From NCBI GenBank assembly GCA_008729055.1, contig SDUX01000007.1, positions 5,563,009 through 5,627,008 on the forward strand: a stretch of DNA of 64,000 nt, read 5' to 3'. The notes below the pieces were generated by a model that saw only the letters and a list, made by a program, of their open reading frames with translations, was not told the DNA's origin and did no database searches. How positions within the stretch are numbered: position 1 is the first letter of the stretch; every line of letters starts with the position of its first letter. A program made the position numbers and the translations under genes. The stretch is from Pyropia haitanensis (Eukaryota; Rhodophyta; Bangiophyceae; Bangiales; Bangiaceae). This document shows positions 56,163 through 64,000 of this stretch, piece after piece.

Positions 56163-58734
56163 TTAGCACCCCTCCCCAGCCGCGTCGGCCGCCAGTGACT
56201 GCGGTGCCACCGCGTCTGGGTTCCCCACGTATCCCCCGATGCGTGCCGACGTTGGCCACTCCATGGACATCTCCCGGGATACCACGCCAAAGCCGCCGCC
56301 GCCGCCGCCGCCGCCGCCGCAACCGCCGCCGCCACCGCCACCACCACCACCCAGACCCGCGGGCGCAGGAGTGGCCAGCAGATCACCCTCGACGCTCATT
56401 CCCCGCGGCAACGCCGGAGAGGTCAGGTCCTCTTCAATGCTTGTGTGGCGCATCAGCGTTGAAAGGCCCTGGTCGTCTGACATATCACGCATGCGCAGGT
56501 TGCTGTTATAACCAGCAAGCGCGCCACCGGCGCCGCCACCACCGACGCCGGCGCCGCCACCACCGACACCGGTGGTGGCACCAGCGGTGGCGGCAGCGCC
56601 GGCACTGGCGCTACCACCGCGACCGCTGCTGGCGCGGACGTAGTCAAAGCTCATGTCTCTGTCGCCTGACGTCATGCGGCCGCCGACACCCAGGCCCGGA
56701 GCGATGCCACCCAAGCTCGCGGTGCTGACGCCAGCAGAGCCAAAGCCAAATCCAAACGACGACGCGCTGCTGCTTGCTAGCCAGTGTGGTGTCGTGAGAT
56801 GCTCCCGGGACGGATCCCGCGACAGCAGTGGCCCCGAATCTACCCGCACCAGCGAGTCAGCGCCACATGGCGCAACGGCGAGAGGGGTCATGCCAATGCT
56901 CATGTTGGACTGCCACGCAGGGAGGTCGCTGCCAATGGATAGTAGCGACGGCCGCCGCCGGCGAGGGTAGGAGCCCTGGCGGAACGGAGTCGCTGAATCA
57001 CAGCCGGCGGCAGGGTAGGAGTAGCCGTCTGCTTCGCGAGTCAGCACCTCGAGAACATCAGTCGGCAGCGCTGCAGAGGGTTTGGCGCTCAACATCGCCC
57101 GGGAAGCGGCCACTACAGCAGCTTCCTCTGCCGCAGCAACCTCCTCCTCGAGGTCATCGCCAAAGAGAACCGCCTCCGCGTCAGTCCGCGCGCGGTTCAC
57201 CACCAGCGAAATTTCATCATCGTCGTCACTGCCGCAGGCGCCGTCGGCGGCACGCCACTGACGGGCGTCATCGGGAGCAGGGCCACTAGCAGCGGCAGCA
57301 ACCGCCGCAGCATCCGCAGTTGCAACCTGCGAGGGCGCCGCGCCCCCGCTTAGTAGAAAGTCAAAGCTAGCGCTTGACAACGGAGCGGAAACATCGTCAG
57401 CCGGAGGAGCAGCCATGCTCGCCAATGCAGTTTCGAGCGCACTCTCCACAACCGTCGCAGAGGGCGGCGTTGGCGACGCCGACGGTGCAGGAACCGGTGG
57501 CGGCATGACGACTGGAGCACCAACCGCAACAGGCGGTTCTGCTGCCGCCGACACCGGTTGCGCGCCCTCAGATGCTGATACTACGCACGACTTTGGTCCT
57601 GTTGATGCCGAGGGTGCCTCCAACGAGCTGGTCACGAGGGTAGAAGATGACGGAGTTGGCGCGCCCGCGGCAGTTGGCGCATCACACGACACCGGCAAGC
57701 GTCCATCTGAGGGCGTATTGTCAAAGCTGTGCATGGGTGTGGGTGGCGGCGGCGGCGGAGGCGACATGAAAGGCGGTGGAGTGGCTGGTAGCTGCGCTTC
57801 CTGCTGCCGCTGCTGCTCCTGCTGCGGCAATTGCCCTACTTGTTGCTGCTGCTGTAGCTGCTGCACCTGTGCCTCCTGGAGCTGCAATGGTTGCCGTTCT
57901 TGCTGTTGTTGTTCCTGCTGCTGTTGCTGCTGCTGGTACTGAAGTTGCTGCTGCTGTTGTTGATGTTCTTGTTGCTGCTGCTGCTGCTGTTGCGCAAATT
58001 GTTGCAGTTGTGCTTGCTGCACAGACTGCTGCGACGTCAGCTGTTGCGACGGCAGCTGCTGCGGCTGCAACTGCGGCGACTGCAGCTGTGGAGACAGCAT
58101 CTGTGGAGACGGCAACTGCTGGGGCAACGGCGGCAGCCCCGACGACAGCGACGGCTGCCCATATGCAACCCCGCCATAAGGGCCAAGGTTGTAGCCCACG
58201 GAGAGTGCGCCAGACTGGGACGGTGGGAAGGGGTAGCTGGGGGGGACAGCCCACGGCACCTGCGACGGCAGCTGTTGCGGCGCTAGCTGCACCTGCGGCA
58301 GCCGCCCCGCAAGCGCCGCCATCTGCGCTGTCCTCCCCGTCAGCAGCGGGGCCATGGCCAAGGCGGGTGCGCCGCCGCCGTTAGGTGCCCCCGCCACGCC
58401 CGACAGCGGCCGGCCGGCCGAGCTCCCCGCCGGCACGGCCGGTGCGATGCCCCCCCCCGCCGGCGCCACCGGCGGAGATCCCCCCCCCGCCATGGCCACC
58501 CCCCGGGGCAGGATGTTCATTGGCACGTGCCGCACCGGCACCTTGTCCTGCCCCGCGTACAGCTCAAAGTCGGGGTGTTTGGACAGGTACGACTGCACGT
58601 TCATGCGCAGCGGCGCCGCGTTCCCGGCGATCCGCCGCTTCTCCCGCTTGTTCCACAGCGCCACCCGCTCACGCTCACGGGGGACGGGGGCCCCAGCACC
58701 CGTGGGGGGAAGGCTCCGTGGTCCTCCTTTGGGC

Positions 58735-58775
<41 letters not shown>

Positions 58776-59030
58776 TGCCGCTGCCGGCTGCTGCCGGACC
58801 CGGCTACCGCGACCACCGGCGCTGCCGACGCCGTCCGCACGGCTGCTCATGCCGCTGTTGGGGCTGGCGCTCTGCTCGGACGGCGGCTCGACGGTGCCCG
58901 CAGCACCCATCAGTGCCCGGGGTACGCCCATGACCAGCTCCCCTGAGCTCATGGGCGAGCCCGCCTCGGCGCCAGCGCACATGGGCGCCAGCGCCGCGAC
59001 GGCACTGGCCGCACAGGGCGGCGCAATCAT
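56163..59030 (-). CDS. Gln-rich putative transcription regulator with WNKREKRRIAGNAAP motif
   Basis: 955 residues from ATG 59030 (MIAPPCAASAVAALAP, G at -3); further upstream the open frame reads like noncoding sequence. A poly-Ala tract (58739-58774) leads to a basic, conserved-looking motif at about 120-163: RERERVALWNKREKRR, IAGNAAPLRMNVQSYLSKHP and DFELYAGQD. I believe similar WNK/GNAAP motifs occur in other eukaryotic regulators, but I cannot name the family. Residues about 300-407 form a poly-Gln domain with Leu and Pro, as in coactivators. An acidic segment with SDDDDEISLVVNRA follows near 600. The C-terminal 200 residues repeat a short Arg-x-Met-Ser-acidic motif five times, which may be phosphorylation or 14-3-3 sites. 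Probably nuclear. Divergent from Nup96 across 2 kb. Confidence 0.68.
58739..58774. repeat. (GCC)n microsatellite
   Basis: GCC triplets in the Gln-rich regulator gene, read as poly-Ala on the minus strand, directly upstream of the conserved basic motif. Confidence 0.8.
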
Positions 59031-61042
59031 CGCGACCGCGGCCGCGGCGGCGGCAGTACCCCCACCGCCAACGCCCCCGTCAGGCGCACCCGGTGGGATA
59101 ACCCGTACGGCGTCGTCGGCGGCCGGTAGGGGGGGCGGCGGCGCGACCGCGGCAACCACCGCCGCCGTCACAGGGTGGGGTGACCGGGGCGGCCGTGCCG
59201 CCAAACCGCGGGGCGCCACGGTGGAGAGGCGGCCGCCGGCGCGGGGGGAGCAGGACGGAGAACGACGGCCGCAGATCTCTCCCGCCTCGGCCACACGGGC
59301 ACACCGAACACGGGACGCGGTGGGCCACACGCGCGTGCGTGAGGGGTGGTGCGGAGGGCGCGGAGCAGCCGAGACGCGTCCGTAGGGGAAGAACGGACGG
59401 GGGGGGACGCACGCACGGTCAGAGGGTGACGTCGCGTGCAGTACACCCGTCGGGCACCGGTCCCGACACACCGTACGGGAGGCCAGATTGAGACAGGCGC
59501 GTGCGAGAGGCAACCGGTCGGGCGAGGAGCGCAATGGCCGCTGCGGGAGCGTGCACAGCGCGTGGCACGAGGTGACCAGACGGCGGTTGCGTAGGGGGTG
59601 AGCGGGGAGGGGAAGGTGTTGGGGGACGGTCACGAAGGTCACTGGGGGGGGGGGGGGGGGGAGGAGAGCGCGCGCAAACGGCGCGTGGCACGCCGTGCCA
59701 CGATGGGCGCGGCGGGCAGGGGGGTCGGCGTCCACCACTCACCTGTTGGTGGAGGCAGCAGATGGCGTGGGGCCGATGCTCGCCACGGGAAGACCGCACC
59801 CACCACCTCCCGCAGACCGCGCAGGTATCCTACAGTACGGGCGACCGCGCTCCCCCCCCGCCCCCCCCCCCACGCACAGCGACTAAACAGCGCGGAGCGG
59901 ACCTTCGCGCAACGCCGCCACCGGACCGGCAGAGCGGCAAAAAAACCGCGGCCGTGGCCCCCCGCGACGACAGCGGTGGGTGTGGGGCGCACGCGGCGGG
60001 CCGCCTGCGCAGGCGACGGCGGCCGTGGCCGGCGGCGCGGACAGCGCGCGCCCCCCACACCCGCCGTCTTACAAGACCGAGCACTCAACCCCGCGCGACC
60101 GCCGCCGCCACCGCCGCCACCCGCACGTGGGGCCGTGGCCAGGAAAATGGGGACACGACGCCTGGGTCTGGGTCCAGGTAGGCACGCTAGCGCTCCCCCC
60201 CCCTCCACCTACCCCGCTGTGCACCCTCCCCGACCACGCTCGTCGAGCCCGCCCGTCCGTGTGCTCACCTCTCGCTGTTGGTGCGGCGCGTCTGGCGGGT
60301 GGGCCCGGCCACGACCACGCGCGCGCGCGTGGATGGCGGCGTATTGCTGGCGCGCGCGGTGGTCTGCTGCGGCCACGGTGGACACAGACCACAACGAAAA
60401 AAAAAGACAAGAAACGACGGGCCCACACGCCGTCGTCCCCGTCGCGCGGGCCGGTAGACCAACCGTTTTGGCGCCATGACCGCCGCGCCTGGCCAGTGGG
60501 CGCACACGCCCACGGCCGAACAAGGCTGACGCCGGGGGAGCTTTCAGCTGGAGTTCGCATCAACCCACATTCGCGGTGGTGCTGCGTGATCTGGGACGCA
60601 CCAGAGTCCCGCGCGCCCGCGGGGGCGCAGCCACGCCCTACAGAAGGCATGCGAGGCGGTCGTGTGGCCACAGCCAGGGGCTGATCATGGCGAATCCAGG
60701 TGTTGCAAGCCATTTGGAGGTCCACTCGACGCTCAGAGTATGGTCCGGTCGAGCACTGCAACAATGCACGCCAAAAATAATTACCGATAGAAATAAGAGG
60801 ACTGTTGGTATTTAACACTATTTGAACATTGTAGTTGAAACGTTCGTGACTTGTATGTTTTGGCGCCGCCACCGACGTGACCGCGCCTTCGGTGTCGCAT
60901 CGCTTCTGGCTTGGCGCGGTCGACTTCACCCCCGCCCAGCTGCCACGGCAGTGCCGGTCCGCCCACCCATCCCCAGTAGCGCTGCTTACGGGTCCACCCC
61001 TGGCCGCTTTTCCAAAGGTCGTCTTTCACGTGCTTCTTTCCG
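59031..61042. promoter_or_regulatory. Bidirectional intergenic region (regulator / Nup96)
   Basis: Two kilobases between divergent starts. Positions 59031-60480 are GC-rich, with a G18 run at 59644-59661. Positions 60480-60900 are less GC-rich, with an AT-rich patch (GTTGGTATTTAACACTATTT near 60803) about 200 bases before the Nup96 ATG that could be its core promoter. Open frames on both strands carry no recognisable domain. Confidence 0.4.
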
Positions 61043-64000
61043 ATGGTCCTTCCCCCCACCGCTGGTCACGTCAACCGGCTTACCCCCATGCAGCCGATCA
61101 CCCCCGACAGGGCCGCGGCCAGCGGCGGTGGCCGCCCGCCCTCCCGACGAGTGGTGGTGTTTGCGGCACCCGTCGACGATGATGACGATGACGATGAGTT
61201 GGATGCCGAAGTGGAAGAGCCTCTCAATGACGACGCGGAGGTAGAACCCGAGGGCGAGTCGGACGACTATGACTCGAACGACGGTGGTCGAGCGGCGGCG
61301 GGGGGCGCCGCTGGCAGCGTCCCCGACGGTGGCTTTCGAGGTCTGTCCGTTCCGCTTCGCGCGCCCCGCGGTGGCGGTGCGCCTGTTGACGCGGCCGGCG
61401 GCAGCGGTACCGCCGCTGGCGCGCGGATGCACAGCTATGGCGACGGCGTCGCGGCGTCCGTGCGCGCATCGGCCAACGCACCACGCCTGCAGACGATGCG
61501 GGCGGCGCTGTTTGAGGAGCCCCCCACCGGCGCTGGGGCGGGCGCCCTCGGCGGCGGCGGCGGGCGTCAGAGCTGGGGGGGACCTCGCGCCGCGGGGGGG
61601 CGGGCTGGGGCGCCCCCCGCCGGCCGCGCAGCCTATTCGCCCCAGGGGGTGGAGGGGGGGGTAGGGACGACCCCATGGCTGTGGTGTCCCGGGAGCGGGG
61701 CGGCGGCGGGGAGGTTGCCGTCCACGCCTCGGGCGGCCGCTTCAGCGCCGCCGCCGCGTTTGGCGGCGACGGCTCGCCCACCGGTGACGCCGGCGGCGTC
61801 GACGGTGCGGGCGGGGAGGAGGACGAGGAGGAGGAGGCGGACGAGCTGCCAGAGGCGCTCGAGGAGGAGGAGGAGGACGAGTGGAACGAGGGCGACGAGT
61901 ACGGGGCGCTCGCGTCGGGGGTGCCCCGGTCGTGGCTGTCCCGCACCCGCCGGTCGTCGCTCGCGTCGCTTGCAGCCCACTCCTTCCTCCCGCCCGCCCC
62001 GTCGGCGGCGGCGGCGGTCGCGGCGGCCGAGTCGGTGGTGCCCGGCGGGGCGGGGCTCGGCCGCTCCTTCCGCATCTCGTTTGGCGGGGGGGGGCTCGTC
62101 GCGTGGCCCGCGTGCGTGCGGCCACCGGGGGCAGACGCGGACGCGGATGCGGGCGGGGCGGCGGCCGCCCGCGGCGTCGGCACGGTGGTGTTGAGCCAGC
62201 TGGACCCGGGCGGGGGGGGGGTGGGCCGCCTGGACGGGCCGTTTACCCGCCACTACCGTGCGTGGTTGCCGTCGGCGGTGGGGGCAGCGGCCGGCCGCGG
62301 CGGCAGCGGTGGCAGCCCCGGCGACGGTGCGGACAACGCGATGGACGGGGATCAGGCGCCGGTGGCGGTGGCGGCCCCGCGCCGTCCGAGCCTCTACACC
62401 GCCTTTGGTGACCCGTCGACGGTCGAGGCCGTCCTCCGCGGTCTGGTCCGCGACGCGGACGCGGGGCCCGACCGCCACGCCGCCCTCTTCTTCCGCCTCC
62501 TCCACGCGCTCTATGGCGCCGAGGGCGAAGAGGACGGGCCAGGGGGGGCATCCACCGTCGGTGACAGTGACAGTGACGATGGCAATGACGCGGCCTCGTC
62601 GGTTGATGCTGGCGGTGGTGCCGACGCAGCCAGCGACGGCGACGACGCGTCGGCGGGCGGGCGCAGCGCTGGGGGTGGTGACGACGCCGTCGCCACCGAT
62701 GCCGACGACCTGCCTGGCGGCAATCTGCTCCAGCGCCTGTCGGGCTGGTACGTACGGCACGCAGCGACCTTTTACGACCCTTCGTCGGGCGTCGGTGGCG
62801 GGGCAGCCGCTGACGGTGCCGATGAGGTCGACGACGGGGACGACGACCGCATGTCTGACGTTGGCGCCGCCGCGTCAGTGCCCGCGACTCGCGGCGGTCA
62901 CGGCGGCGGCACGGTGGCGCGCCGCCCCCGCCTGCCATGTTCGCCGCCCGCCGCGCCCCCCTCCGCGTACGCCGCGTCACCCCTCTACCCCGTTCTCACC
63001 GCCCTCGCCGCGGGTCGCGTCGCCGCTGCCGCGGACGCGGCACTGGCCGCGGGTGCGCCTCGGCTGGCGCTCCTCGTTGCCCGTGCGACCGAGGCGCCCA
63101 AGCGGCGCCTCCGGGCCGACGTGCTCGCCCACCTGCGAACCCTCCGCGCGCTGCGGGAGCATGGGCGGACGGGCGGCGTGTGGGGGGGCGCTACCACGGC
63201 GGCGGCGGGCAGCGGCGGCGGCGGCAGCCGTGGGGGTGGCGCGGCGGCGGCGGCGGCGGGCCCCCCGCCAGAGGTGTCCCCCCCCGCGTGGGCGGCGGCC
63301 GAGCGGGACCTGCTCGTCGAGGCGGCCGTCCTGCGGCTGGTGGCGGGCGACACGGCGCCCGCGGCGGCCGTGCTGGGCGCCGCGGCGCCCGGCTGGTACA
63401 CCCGGTGGGGGCTCCAGCTGCTGTACGGCGCCGCTGCGGCGGGGTCAGCGTCGCTGCCAGGCGCGGTCGCCGCGGCTGTGGCGGCCTACCACGCGTACGA
63501 CGCGGGCGCGTGCCCGCCGCTGCCGCCGTACCAGGTGCTGAGCGGAGCAATGCCGCCAGTCGAGGGGGAGGCGCTCGGCGCCGACCACCTGCGCCTGATC
63601 CTGGGCACCGACGACGATGGCGCGGGTGGTGGCGGTGGGGATGGGGTGGGGATGGCGCTGGTGAGCGGCGCGGCCGCGCCGCTCGAGGACGATGCCGACG
63701 CGGACGCCGACGATGACGCCGACGCGGCCGCGTCGGCCGCGCTGGTGCAGGCGGCGCTTGGCGGCCCTGCCGGTGACGCCGCCGCCGACGCGGCGGCCGA
63801 CGCGGAGCCCGCCGACGCCGTGTGGCACCTGCTGCGGCTGTACGCGGCGCCCGCGGGCGCCTACACAGTCGCGCGGGGCCTGTACGCGCCCTCCGCCGGC
63901 GGGTGCAGCCGCCGCCCCGCCGACGCGGCCGCCGGCTGGGCCGCCCACGAGGTGCTCCGCGCGCTCCTCGGGGGCGGCGTCGGCGGCCTTCCGCGGGCCG
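61043..64000 (+). CDS. NUP96: Nucleoporin Nup96/Nup145C homologue (3' end outside window; frame-broken)
   Basis: Part of the Y-complex (Nup107-160) scaffold of the nuclear pore. Starts at ATG 61043 (an alternative, MQPITPDRAAASGG, is at 61088). The N-terminus is acidic (VDDDDDDDELDAEVEEPLND), then low complexity. The frame moves at a run of eight G (61654-61661); the new frame is open to the last base of the window. It contains a second acidic block, the Nup96 signature GLGRSFRISFGGGGLVAWP, TVVLSQLDPGG, ALFFRLLHALYGAEGE, LLQRLSGWYVRHA and the helical-solenoid repeat LTALAAGRVAAAADAALAAG with APRLALLVARA. These match the fold-back helical domain of Nup96. No FG/GLFG repeats or autoproteolytic Nup98 domain were seen at the N-terminus, so it is not the usual Nup98-Nup96 fusion. 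The C-terminus is missing. Confidence 0.8.

Noticed and set aside
1..64000. CRISPR arrays, rRNA or tRNA genes, transposase or reverse transcriptase genes
   Set aside because: None recognised by eye; the tandem repeats seen are coding minisatellites or triplet tracts, not spaced direct repeats.

Overview
The window reads as nuclear DNA of a compact, extremely GC-rich eukaryote. Evidence: an eL14 ribosomal protein gene with a spliceosomal intron, a CFIm25 (NUDT21) homologue, a Nup96 homologue, a CCR4/nocturnin-type nuclease, a chloroplast-type DEAD-box helicase, a CRM/YhbY domain and two GT14 glycosyltransferases. Few introns, Ala/Gly/Pro homopeptides from (CCG)n tracts and plastid-type RNA proteins suggest a photosynthetic lineage. 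A bangiophyte red alga (Porphyra/Pyropia-like) is my best guess, inferred from composition and gene style rather than proven.

Layout: 0-2 kb GT14 glycosyltransferase (-); 7.1-8.6 kb CFIm25 (-); 11.7-14.0 kb bZIP-like regulator A (-); 18.6-20.4 kb second GT14 enzyme (-); 22.1-23.2 kb multispanning membrane protein (+); 23.4-24.2 kb CRM/YhbY RNA-binding protein (-); 24.9-30.6 kb giant repeat protein (-); 31.6-36.0 kb Gly-rich coiled-coil protein with a possible SANT segment (+); 38.5-40.3 kb bZIP-like regulator B, a paralogue of A (+); 41.1-42.6 kb doubtful gene (-); 43.8-46.3 kb DEAD-box helicase (+); 46.7-48 kb endonuclease/exonuclease/phosphatase-fold deadenylase-like protein (-); 51.6-52.9 kb true bZIP factor (+); 53.8-54.6 kb eL14 (-); 55.1-55.5 kb small secreted protein (+); 56.2-59.0 kb Gln-rich regulator (-); 61.0 kb to the window end, Nup96 (+, incomplete). 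Neighbours mostly alternate in convergent and divergent pairs, so many intergenic stretches probably serve two promoters or two 3' ends.

The genes do not form one pathway. They cover nuclear gene control (three bZIP-type proteins, the Gln-rich regulator), mRNA 3'-end processing and decay (CFIm25, the CCR4-like nuclease), plastid RNA work (helicase, CRM protein), translation (eL14), nuclear pores (Nup96) and Golgi glycan synthesis (two GT14 enzymes).

Two cautions apply. First, many real reading frames change phase exactly at long G or C runs, which looks like homopolymer length error in the assembly; those CDS spans are given as one interval with the break points named. Second, GC content is so high that open frames of hundreds of codons occur on both strands without meaning. 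The most novel item is the A/B pair: two genes sharing an undescribed N-terminal domain plus a bZIP-type basic region with an altered invariant position and no leucine zipper.
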